DNA of 64,000 nt, from NCBI GenBank assembly GCA_022711435.1, contig JAKLFB010000010.1, forward strand, positions 92,352 to 156,351. Reading direction: 5' to 3'. Below are positions 26,205 through 34,879 of the stretch, piece by piece. The translations under genes and the position numbers were made by a program. How positions within the stretch are numbered: the stretch's first letter is position 1; each line of letters starts with the position of its first letter. The notes beneath the pieces are model-generated. The model saw nothing but the letters and a program-made list of their open reading frames with translations. It had not been told where the DNA came from and did not search any database. Origin of the DNA: Verrucomicrobiota bacterium (GTDB taxonomy: Bacteria; Verrucomicrobiota; Verrucomicrobiia; Limisphaerales; UBA1319).

Positions 26205-29200
26205 ATGACATCCAGGCCAACCCTGCGCTCCTCCCGTGAGCCCATCCTCGGTAGCTCGCGCCTGATCCTGATGCTTGCACTCTCCGCTCTCGCGTTGGGG
26301 CCTCCTTCCCGCGCCGTCGCGGACCTCCTGTTCGAGGACAGCTTCGATCGCGGCATCCCCGGCTGGACTGCGGTGCAGCCCGAGGGCGCCTACTTCGGCG
26401 GCCCCCTCCGGTGGCAATACGACATCGTCAGCGCCGCCTTCGTCGAGCAGAGCAACATCTACACCGACAGCGCCAGCTACTCGCCGACCGCCATCGCGCC
26501 CATGCTCGTCAACGACGCGCCTACCGCGGTCAACTTCACCTTCAGCGCCCGGCTCACTGCCGGCGACGACGATGGCTTCGGCCTGATCTTCGGCTTCATC
26601 GACGAGGACAATTTCTATCGTGTCACCTTCGCCCGCCAATCGCGCGCAGCGGGATTCCCGTGGACCGGCTGGAGCGTCGATCGCAAGGTCCATGGCGTGA
26701 CATCCGTCCTTCACGGCGCAGGCACGGAAGGTTATGCGCCGGCCTTCGTCAACACAGCCGGCCGCCCGTTCGATGTCACGATCGCAACAGACACCTCGGC
26801 CCGCCTCACCTTGACGGTGGTGGATAATCCCTCGGGGGCGCCCACGATGCATCGCCTCGTCACCGGCCAGCCGCTGCCCGGATCGCCCGCCGGCCGCGTC
26901 GGGATCTTCACGTGGGGGATGAGCGGCGGGGCAGGCCCGTTGGGCTTTCGGATCGGCAACCTGAGCCTTGCTCCGGTGCCGCTGGCGGGCAATCCCAATG
27001 CCCTGGACCACTGGACTCCGGTGGTCCCGCCGCGCGCCAGCGGCAGCTCGGCTCTCGGCAGCGGCAATCTCCAGCCCCTCTGGTCGCTCTGCGTGGGCCC
27101 GGCCGGCCCCTCGGGCGCGCTGGTCGAAAACAGTGATTGCTACGCCGGCAATGACGCCTCCGGCCAGGTCGACTTCACCGGGCCGACGCTCGTCGCCGGC
27201 GAATCTCACTGGACCGATTACGCGGTCCGCGCGCGCATACTCCCCCACGACGACGACGCCCATGGGATCCTGTTGCGGTATGCGAATCCGACGAATTTCT
27301 ATCGGATCGCCCTGCGCTCGCAGAGCTCGTCGATTGGGCCGCCGAGGGGGCTGTCCATCCAGAAATGTGTCCAGGGCGTTTACACGGAGATCTATCGCGA
27401 GAACCGAGTCCAATACGATCCCGTGGCGGAGACGCCCTACGATCTGGTCGCCGCCATTCGCGGCCAGATCCTCGATGTGCACCTCGTGTCGGATCCGGAC
27501 GGTGTTGCCGCGGCGTTCGATTATGGGCCGTTCAGTGTGCCTGGCGCGACCGTGGACGCCGGCCGGATCGGCCTGTTCAGCTGGGCGATGGCGATGACGG
27601 AGTTCGACTCGGTCGCAGTGCACGACGGCACGCCGCTGTATGTCTCCTCGCCCTGTGGCAGCCCGGATCCGCCCAAAGGCATGACGGGCTACGCGGCGGG
27701 CGCGCGGGTCACGGCATCGGCGGGCGATCCGATCCTTGGCGACCGCACCCGGCGGTTCCCAAGCGGCTGGAGCGGTTCGGGCTCGGCGCCGGCCAGCGGC
27801 GTCGGCTCAAACGTCACGTTCACGCTCGAGTCCTTCTCCCGCATCCACTGGCAATGGCGGACGGAGCACCGTCTGAGCGTGGCCAGCCAGGCTGGCGGAA
27901 CGGTCGCAGCCCCGCCCGGCGAATGGTTCCCCGAAGGATCGAGCGTCACGGTCGCTGCCCTGCCAGCGCCTGGCTATGCCTTTGCGGGCTGGCGGGGCGA
28001 TTCCCTCGCCACCACACCGACGCTGACCCTCGAGATGAACCAGCCCTTTTCGCTGACGGCAACGTTCACCCATGACAGCGACAGCGATGGCCTCGCCGAT
28101 GAATGGGAGATGGGCTGGTTCGGTAACCTGGCCGCCCTCCCCGGCGAAGACCCCGATGGCGACGGCCGGCCCAATCGGCAGGAGTTGCATAACGGCACCC
28201 ATCCGGGAGCTCCCGATGTATTTCGCATCGAGAGCCTCCGAGTCGATGGAAACCTCGGGATGCTGCTTGTCTCCAACAACACCGGCGCGCGCTACAGCCT
28301 CGAGGTGGCGCCCGATCCCGCAGGCCCCTGGACCACGCTGGTCCAGACGCAAGCCTCCACCACCATCACATCCACCCTGCCTGCCCCGCGCGCGTTCTGC
28401 CGCCTGGCTCAACCCTCCCGGCCCCAGGACGCCCTCCCGTTCGTGCCCGGATCGTGGACCCTGGCCGTGCTGCCCGATACCCAGGTGTATTCGATGTCCT
28501 ATCCCGATCTGTTCAAGGACCAGACCCGATGGATCGCCCAGAACCGCCAGCGCCACAACATCCAGTACGTTCTTCAACTGGGCGATGTGACGAACAACAA
28601 CCTGACCAACCAATGGAGAGTGGCGCGCGAGGCCTTCGCCCTCCTCGACGGCTTGGTGCCGTATGCCATCGCCCCCGGGAACCATGACTACGGCCCCAAC
28701 GGCGGCTCCGCCAATCGCACCACGTTCCTCAACGATTTCTTCCCTGGATCCGGCTTCGTCTCGTGGCCGACGTTCGGCGGCGTCAAGGAGCCCGGCCGGC
28801 TCGACAACAGCTATCACCTCTTCTCCGCCGGAGGCGCGGACTGGCTGGTGCTCGCCCTCGAGTTCGGGCCGCGCAATTCGGTCGTCGAGTGGGCCAACGC
28901 GATTGTCGGCCAACATCCGGCGCGCCGGCTCATCCTGATCACGCACGCATTCGTCTACGATGACGACACGCGCTACGACTGGGCCCGGAAAGGATCCGCG
29001 CAGATCTGGAATCCCCACTCGTACGCGACAGCCTCCGATCCCGACGGCACCAACGACGGCGAGGAGCTCTGGCAAAAGCTGGTCCGGATCCACCCGAACT
29101 TCACGATGGTGATCAGCGGCCACGTCCTCCACGACGGCCTGGGCCGGCTCTCGACGCCCAACGATGCCGGCCATATCGTCCACCAGATGCTCGTCAACTA

Positions 29201-29357
29201 TCAGATGCAGACCATGGGGGGCGAGGCGGTGCTGCGGCTGCTCGAGTTCCTGCCCGACGGGCGAACGGTCCACGTCAAGGCCTATTCCCCCCTCCACGGA
29301 ACCTACAAGACCGATCCGCAAAACCAGTTCATCCTCACTCTCGATCCGCCGCTGTAG
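26205..29357 (+). CDS. Secreted metallophosphoesterase with ConA-like N-terminal modules
   Basis: Exported protein of 1050 residues. After a signal peptide (hydrophobic core about 20-38) it repeats the module order of the protein at 20481: two ConA-like units (LFEDSFDRGIPGWTAVQP at the start), an InlB-like repeat (GGTVAAPPGEWFPEG, YAFAGWRGDS) and a calcium loop (DSDSDGLADEWEMGW, DPDGDGRPNRQELHN). From about residue 745 it is a calcineurin-like phosphoesterase: LAVLPDTQVY, LQLGDVTNNN, PYAIAPGNHDYG, LILITHAFVYDDD and FTMVISGHVLHDG, so the Asp/Asn/His metal ligands are present. Probably an extracellular phosphatase or phosphodiesterase; substrate unknown. Confidence 0.87.
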   Translation: MTSRPTLRSSREPILGSSRLILMLALSALALGPPSRAVADLLFEDSFDRGIPGWTAVQPEGAYFGGPLRWQYDIVSAAFVEQSNIYTDSASYSPTAIAPMLVNDAPTAVNFTFSARLTAGDDDGFGLIFGFIDEDNFYRVTFARQSRAAGFPWTGWSVDRKVHGVTSVLHGAGTEGYAPAFVNTAGRPFDVTIATDTSARLTLTVVDNPSGAPTMHRLVTGQPLPGSPAGRVGIFTWGMSGGAGPLGFRIGNLSLAPVPLAGNPNALDHWTPVVPPRASGSSALGSGNLQPLWSLCVGPAGPSGALVENSDCYAGNDASGQVDFTGPTLVAGESHWTDYAVRARILPHDDDAHGILLRYANPTNFYRIALRSQSSSIGPPRGLSIQKCVQGVYTEIYRENRVQYDPVAETPYDLVAAIRGQILDVHLVSDPDGVAAAFDYGPFSVPGATVDAGRIGLFSWAMAMTEFDSVAVHDGTPLYVSSPCGSPDPPKGMTGYAAGARVTASAGDPILGDRTRRFPSGWSGSGSAPASGVGSNVTFTLESFSRIHWQWRTEHRLSVASQAGGTVAAPPGEWFPEGSSVTVAALPAPGYAFAGWRGDSLATTPTLTLEMNQPFSLTATFTHDSDSDGLADEWEMGWFGNLAALPGEDPDGDGRPNRQELHNGTHPGAPDVFRIESLRVDGNLGMLLVSNNTGARYSLEVAPDPAGPWTTLVQTQASTTITSTLPAPRAFCRLAQPSRPQDALPFVPGSWTLAVLPDTQVYSMSYPDLFKDQTRWIAQNRQRHNIQYVLQLGDVTNNNLTNQWRVAREAFALLDGLVPYAIAPGNHDYGPNGGSANRTTFLNDFFPGSGFVSWPTFGGVKEPGRLDNSYHLFSAGGADWLVLALEFGPRNSVVEWANAIVGQHPARRLILITHAFVYDDDTRYDWARKGSAQIWNPHSYATASDPDGTNDGEELWQKLVRIHPNFTMVISGHVLHDGLGRLSTPNDAGHIVHQMLVNYQMQTMGGEAVLRLLEFLPDGRTVHVKAYSPLHGTYKTDPQNQFILTLDPPL

Positions 29358-29387
29358 GCTGCGATCGAAGGCCGAGTCCATTCCGGA

Positions 29388-29650
29388 TCTCCAGGCCTGC
29401 AGCCATCCACGCGGCGCCTACGGAGTGGCCGCTCCCAATCTTCCGGACCGCGGACGTCCTCGTCCGCAGCTGCCGTCAGTTGTCCACTTTCCCTCAACCA
29501 CCGGCCGCCGCACGCCGGGCTGCAAGCTGTCAGCCATCAATGCGGCGCCCACGGAGTGGCCGCCCTACCTTTACGGCTTGCGGCTTGCAAGGTAGGGCGC
29601 GCGCTCCGCCGCGCGCCGATCCGTAAGCCTGCAGCCGCGGATGCGGCAGA
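29388..29650. repeat. Interspersed intergenic repeat block A
   Basis: Contains the unit CGGACGTCCTCGTCCGCAG preceded by ACGGAGTGGCCGCTCCCAAT, the phrase CCCTCAACCACCGGCC, a second ACGGAGTGGCCGCCCTACCT, and a palindromic GGCGCGCGCTCCGCCGCGCG. The same pieces in related order recur at 34254-34610. The rest of the interval up to 29937 holds no gene that I can support; the next gene has a strong purine-rich binding site just before its ATG. Confidence 0.7.
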
Positions 29651-29937
29651 AGTTCACGACGGCCTGTCAGCACGGATCAGTTGGATATCCGAAGCCGTCA
29701 CCTCGCGCCCTTGCAGAACCATGCCCTATGTCATGGCGCAAAGAAAACGAGAAGGCCCGCAACCGAGTTCAGCCCAAGAGAATGAACTTTTGGGATTGCG
29801 TGTCGGGGTGGGGGGGAGACTATGCTATGCGCAGAAGGCGTTGGCTGGGACCAATTCCTTCAGGTGCCCGACCGCTGCCGGCGGGCGCCTGAGTAGCTGC
29901 CAATAATCAATAATCAAGACCAAAGGAAGGAAACGAA

Positions 29938-32900
29938 ATGAAGCGACTTCGGACTATCTCCGCCAGCAGGCTGTTGGGGCTGGCCGCCTCACTCGGTTTG
30001 CTGCTGAGTTATACCGTCCAGGCCAGCACCGAGACCTGGGATTTCGAGAACTGGGTGGATGGTTCGGCCACCAACCTCGTTTTGGCTGCGACCAGCGACA
30101 CCCCGGACACAACCTATTGGTGGGATTACCAGCAGTACTATGGTGGCAATCCAATAACCGGCGGGTTCCTCCAACTCATCCCGCCTGAGAACGGCCGCCG
30201 GTTGGCGGTCATCCTTCCCGACATCGACAATGGAGCGCCCGTCAAGGCCTTTAAGATCACCGCCGACGTGCGCGCGGGCAACGGCACCAACACGCCTCCC
30301 GCCGACGGCTTCAGCATCAGCTACGTGCGAGACAACGACCCGCTGCTTGCCAACGCGGCGATCATCCAGAACGCCGGTTCCCCGCCCTATCTGCCCCCTG
30401 TTGGCCGCTACTTCGGGTTCGCCGGAGGGGATGATGCGGCCACGGCCACAAGCCCCGCCGGCTCGATCTGCGGGGAGAACGGAGCCAAGACCGGCCTGGC
30501 CATCGCTTTTGACGCTTACCAGGGCAACACGCTGCCCGATACCGGTCCCGGCGGCACGCCTGGCCCCGACAAACGCGGTATCGCCGTGCGCGTCGACGAC
30601 CGGACTCTCACCCAGGTGCCCATGGACGTCTTCCACGCCGGTTGCGAGGAACCCAATTCCATGCAGACCGGCCCGTATGACGGCACCGGCTTATACGACA
30701 ACCTGAGTTGGTGCAAACTCGAGGTCGAGAAAACAGTCGACAACAAGGTTACCGTGATCTGGAAGGGGGTCAAAATCCTCGACAATTACCAGCTGACCTC
30801 TTACTTCCCGCACCGCGGCCGCTTGATCCTGGCCGGGCGCGCCGGCGGACTCAACCAGAACGTGCATTTCGACAACATCACACTCACCACCACGCCCGCC
30901 ATCGAAGCCACCTTCGAAGGCTTGGCGGTGAATTCGAACCTGAAGGGGTGGACCTTCACGCTCAAAGACACCGGCGAAAGCAAGGTTTCCGGAATCGCTA
31001 AAGTGATCTGGAACGGCGCCGATGTGACCAGTTCCATCACCACCACTCGCAACGGCGACCTGTTCCTCGGCACCTACACTCAGGCCGCTCTCCTGCCGCC
31101 CGGCTCGACAAACCATGTCGAAGTCACCTTCACCACCGAATTGTCCCAGACCCTGGGTGGCATCGGCGACGCCTCCACCCCGCAGTATTTTACCATGCCC
31201 GCAGCCTATGCCTTGCCTCCGTCGGCCGTCTCCGGCCAACCGCGCGGTATCGGCATCGGGTCGGCGTTTCAGACGTTCGCCCCCAACAACAACAGCCAGG
31301 GTGAAAACCGCCTCAGCTGGACGGAGGAGCAAATCCTCGGCCTGCACGGCACGAACCTCATCACCGGCGCCTGGCCCACCTCCACCGACGTCATGGACTA
31401 CCAGAACGCCGAGACCGATCCGGCGCTGGCCAATGTCGGCAACTTCCGTGTCAACGGCTCGACCCAGGCCCCCCCCTTCTGGGACGGCCCGGATTACCCC
31501 GTCGAGTCGCTGGGCTTCGGTCTCCACCCCGAGAAAGGCCAATACGCAGGCGCGGACCTCAACTGGAGCATCTATGAGGACAGCACCATCGAGTGGTTCG
31601 CCTACGTGAACTTCCCGGCGGCGGATGTCTATTTCATGGCCGTCAACAGCGACGACGGCTTCCGCCTGACCACCGCCCGCCATGCGAAGGACCGGATGGG
31701 CGAGGTCTTTTTGTCCTACGAAGGCGGCCGCGGCGCCGGGACCGGCCTCGAAGCCGGCACTGTCTATCGCATTGCGATCGAGCAGGCGGGCGTTTACCCG
31801 ATCCGCGGCATCATCGAGAACCGCGGCGGCGGCTTCAACGTCGAGTGGTACACGCGGGACGGCGACCAGCTCCGCCTCGTGAACAGCACCGCGGCGGGCG
31901 CCCTCGAAGCGTATCAATCGGCCACAGGCGCCGGAGCCTATGTCCAAAGCGCGGTCCCGGTTCGCAACGCCGTGGACGTCCTCCCCCATCAGAAGATCCG
32001 GATCGAGCTTGCCAACGGCGCCACGGCCACAGTCAACGCCGGCTCGATCGTTCTCAAGGTCGACGGCGCAACGGTCACTCCGACCGTCACCCCGGGCAGC
32101 CCCGTCCTCGTGGTGCAGGACCCGATTGGCCCCAGCGGTTGGTGGGCGCCGGGCGCTCACAGCATTGAACTGGCCTTCACCGACAGTGCCACCACCGCCT
32201 ACAGCTACCAGTGGAGCTTCAACGTCGGGATGTACCAGGTCTACCAGGGACCATACACTGCCGGCGGCAAGTGGAACCTTTACATGGCGCTCCGCGGCCC
32301 GCAGACCTGGGTCGAAGCCCAACGGCTCGCCCAGACCCTCATCGAGCCGCTCTCCGGCCAAAACAAAACCGGCCACCTTGTCACCATCCACTCCGCTGCC
32401 GAGAGAGACTTCGTTCGGATGATCGCCGCAGGCGAGAGCGTCTGGATCGGCTTGACCGACGATGAGGCCTTTGGCGGCGCTGAAACCGGGTCCGACCCGG
32501 CCTCATCCTCTCAGGTGCCGCCCGGGTTCGGCCAGTGGGCCTGGGTCACTGGCGAACCCTACACATGGGGTGAGTGGAACGGCGGCGAGCCGAATGATTG
32601 GAACAATGGCGAACCGGGCGAAGACGCCATCGAGCTCTACAACAACGGCTTGTTCAACGACAATAACGACGGCTGGGGCAGAGAAAACGTGCCGATCCGC
32701 CAGTACGTCGTCGAGTTCGAAACCCTCATGGACAACAAGCTGCCCGAAGTCGCCATCTCCGTTCTCCCGCCCGGACCGATCCCTGGCCCGGAGGGTTGCG
32801 ACGGCCAGTTCGGAATCCGCGTCGTTAACAACGCCGGGAACATTCCGACCATCTCGGCCGCGGTGAACGCCTTGTTTAACCCGGCGGCCACCATTCGAGA

Positions 32901-34146
32901 TAGCACTGCCCCGGCCATCAACTTCACTGATCCGGACGCCGCCGGCGGAACCTTCTTGTTCCCGGGCGATGTGCCTATACCGAGCCACCAGGTTGGAGTC
33001 GACGACGAGGACCTTGTCATCGTAGCCAAGACCCGGATCCTGATCGCCGAAGCCGGCGACTACACCTTCGGCGCGCATGGGGACGACGGATTCGCCCTGC
33101 GCATCCGCGGGCAGACCTGGAAGAGTGTGAGCGGCATTGGCCAGACCGCGCCGGGCGATCCCAGCACGCTCGTCTACCAGTATGGAACCGGCGACGCCAA
33201 CACCCGCGGCGTGGTCAGCCTTGCTGCCGGTGAATACGACCTCGAATTCGTCTGGTTCGAGGATGGCGGCGGCGCCTCCGTCGAACTCTACGCCGCCAAG
33301 GGCGCGGTCACTTGCGACTCCGAGAGCAAGTTCTTCCACTTGGTGGGTTACCAGCCGGCTACCCCGCCGGTGACGTTCGTCGACGTCGGTGTGTCTTCCG
33401 CCGGGTGGACCGTCGAGTATGACGCTCCAGGCGGAACAGGGCTCAACAACATCGCCGAGGCGGAAGCCGCCCTCGTGGGCGCGCAAACCGTCACAGGTGT
33501 GAACGCCATTAACTACCGGGATCCCGATGACCAGGGCGGCGCCCAGAGTTGCAGCGCCGCATTCCCGCAGGACACCGCGGGGGCTGCCGATGACGACTTC
33601 GCCATCCGCGCCACCGCGCAACTGGTGATCCCGGTTTCCGGGACCTACCACTTCGGGTTCGCCGGTGACGACGGCGGCTACCTGCAGATCGAGGGCCAGA
33701 CCTGGTCCAACATCGTCGAGACTGCCGATTCAAACTCGGGCGTCATCAACGGCGATCGCATCCAGTTCGATGTCAATACCGGCAACAGCCGCACCATCGG
33801 GGCGATCAACCTCGCGGCCGGCACCTACACCATCCGTGCCCTGTTCTGGGAGCGCGGCGGCGGCGCCTGGTTCTGGGTGTTCGGCGGACAGCCGGGAACT
33901 GGCTATGGCGTCCTCACCGCCAACAACAGCCCGATCGTATCTGACGTGGGCGTGTCGATCGCGCCTTGCACGCCCAGGCCCATCATCGCGATCTCGCTGA
34001 CACCTGGCGGCCCGTCGATCACGTTCACCGGCAAGCTCTATTCCGCCCCGGCCGTGACGGGTCAGTGGACCGAAGTGATGAATGCGGTTTCGCCCTACAC
34101 GCCGCCCGCCGGCACCGGGATGCTGTTCTTCCGATCCAGCAACTAA
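29938..34146 (+). CDS. Giant secreted lectin/PA14 mosaic protein
   Basis: Exported protein of 1402 residues with a signal peptide (about 1-30) and a strong ribosome binding site (AAGGAAGGAAA). Modules seen: an L-type-lectin/ConA-like domain (about 33-325, with ADGFSISYVRDND and LAIAFDAYQGN), an Ig/Big-like segment, a PA14-like domain (about 515-650, ADVYFMAVNSDDGFRL), a C-type lectin domain (about 760-935, with LVTIHSAAERDFV, SVWIGLTDDE and GEWNGGEPNDW), and two further PA14-like domains (about 965-1140 and 1145-1318, each with AGDYTFGAHGDDGF- or FGFAGDDGGYL-type cores). Likely a polysaccharide-binding surface protein. A terminator follows. Confidence 0.83.
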   Translation: MKRLRTISASRLLGLAASLGLLLSYTVQASTETWDFENWVDGSATNLVLAATSDTPDTTYWWDYQQYYGGNPITGGFLQLIPPENGRRLAVILPDIDNGAPVKAFKITADVRAGNGTNTPPADGFSISYVRDNDPLLANAAIIQNAGSPPYLPPVGRYFGFAGGDDAATATSPAGSICGENGAKTGLAIAFDAYQGNTLPDTGPGGTPGPDKRGIAVRVDDRTLTQVPMDVFHAGCEEPNSMQTGPYDGTGLYDNLSWCKLEVEKTVDNKVTVIWKGVKILDNYQLTSYFPHRGRLILAGRAGGLNQNVHFDNITLTTTPAIEATFEGLAVNSNLKGWTFTLKDTGESKVSGIAKVIWNGADVTSSITTTRNGDLFLGTYTQAALLPPGSTNHVEVTFTTELSQTLGGIGDASTPQYFTMPAAYALPPSAVSGQPRGIGIGSAFQTFAPNNNSQGENRLSWTEEQILGLHGTNLITGAWPTSTDVMDYQNAETDPALANVGNFRVNGSTQAPPFWDGPDYPVESLGFGLHPEKGQYAGADLNWSIYEDSTIEWFAYVNFPAADVYFMAVNSDDGFRLTTARHAKDRMGEVFLSYEGGRGAGTGLEAGTVYRIAIEQAGVYPIRGIIENRGGGFNVEWYTRDGDQLRLVNSTAAGALEAYQSATGAGAYVQSAVPVRNAVDVLPHQKIRIELANGATATVNAGSIVLKVDGATVTPTVTPGSPVLVVQDPIGPSGWWAPGAHSIELAFTDSATTAYSYQWSFNVGMYQVYQGPYTAGGKWNLYMALRGPQTWVEAQRLAQTLIEPLSGQNKTGHLVTIHSAAERDFVRMIAAGESVWIGLTDDEAFGGAETGSDPASSSQVPPGFGQWAWVTGEPYTWGEWNGGEPNDWNNGEPGEDAIELYNNGLFNDNNDGWGRENVPIRQYVVEFETLMDNKLPEVAISVLPPGPIPGPEGCDGQFGIRVVNNAGNIPTISAAVNALFNPAATIRDSTAPAINFTDPDAAGGTFLFPGDVPIPSHQVGVDDEDLVIVAKTRILIAEAGDYTFGAHGDDGFALRIRGQTWKSVSGIGQTAPGDPSTLVYQYGTGDANTRGVVSLAAGEYDLEFVWFEDGGGASVELYAAKGAVTCDSESKFFHLVGYQPATPPVTFVDVGVSSAGWTVEYDAPGGTGLNNIAEAEAALVGAQTVTGVNAINYRDPDDQGGAQSCSAAFPQDTAGAADDDFAIRATAQLVIPVSGTYHFGFAGDDGGYLQIEGQTWSNIVETADSNSGVINGDRIQFDVNTGNSRTIGAINLAAGTYTIRALFWERGGGAWFWVFGGQPGTGYGVLTANNSPIVSDVGVSIAPCTPRPIIAISLTPGGPSITFTGKLYSAPAVTGQWTEVMNAVSPYTPPAGTGMLFFRSSN

Positions 34147-34184
34147 GACCGCTCCCACGCCGCTCCGCGCAGCGGCTTGATTCA

Positions 34185-34217
34185 GGGCCGGGTGGTTTGC
34201 ACCACCCGGCCCTTTTT
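34185..34217 (+). terminator. Rho-independent terminator after the lectin/PA14 gene
   Basis: An 11-bp perfect stem (GGGCCGGGTGG at 34185-34195 with its complement at 34202-34212, six-base loop) is followed directly by TTTTT. It lies 39 bases after the stop codon of the lectin/PA14 gene. Confidence 0.88.
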
Positions 34218-34253
34218 CTGGCCATGGCAATCGGGTCCGATCCATACTTTCAG

Positions 34254-34610
34254 CTTACGGCCTGCAGGTAGGGCGCGCGCTCCGCCGCGCGCCGATCCGT
34301 AAGCCTACAGCCATCCATGCGGCGTCCACGGAGTGGCCGCTCCCAATCTTCCGGACCGCGGACGTCCTCGTCCGCAGCTGCCGTCAGCCATTCGCTGTCC
34401 CTCAACCACCGGCCGCCGCGCGCCAATCCGTTCGCGCTGCGGGCCAGGAGGCCCGCGCTCCGAGCCCTTCCGGACCACGGACGTCCTCGTCCGCAGCTGC
34501 CGTCAGTTGTCCACTTTCCCTCAACCACCGGCCACCGCACGCCGAGCCGTAAGCCTTCAGCCATCCATGCGGCGTCCACGGAGTGGCCGCCCTACCTTTT
34601 CGAGGGATGT
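34254..34610. repeat. Interspersed intergenic repeat block B
   Basis: Carries two copies of the CGGACGTCCTCGTCCGCAG-type unit (one with ACCACGG in front), two of ACGGAGTGGCCGC and two of CCCTCAACCACCGGCC, plus GGCGCGCGCTCCGCCGCGCG, all shared with 29388-29650. The block fills half of the 730-base interval before the cytochrome gene; the remainder, 34611-34879, shows no gene I can support. Confidence 0.7.
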
Positions 34611-34879
34611 CCTTCGCCTTGGATGCCAGCCTCGAGTCGAGCAGCTTCGGCCCTTCCCAGGAATAGAGCAGCTTCCCTGCATCTGCCCGAAGCCAACCCC
34701 AATGCCCGCCAAGGCCGGCTGCTGGCTCGGGGCGCCCTCCCCAACAACTGCCTTGAGACCTCGATCCGCGGCTGGCATAATCGTCGAAAACCCGCAACCG
34801 TCGCGCGAAGATCGCAAGGGCGATTGGGATTCTCCGCGGTCGGAGGTGGAGGCCGTAGCGTCTGGAAGCGAACGATGCC

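Noticed and set aside
20472..29381. Several 280-540-codon frames on the minus strand opposite the giant secreted proteins
   Set aside because: Low-complexity Arg/Gly/Ala-rich translations antisense to clearly conserved ConA and phosphoesterase genes.
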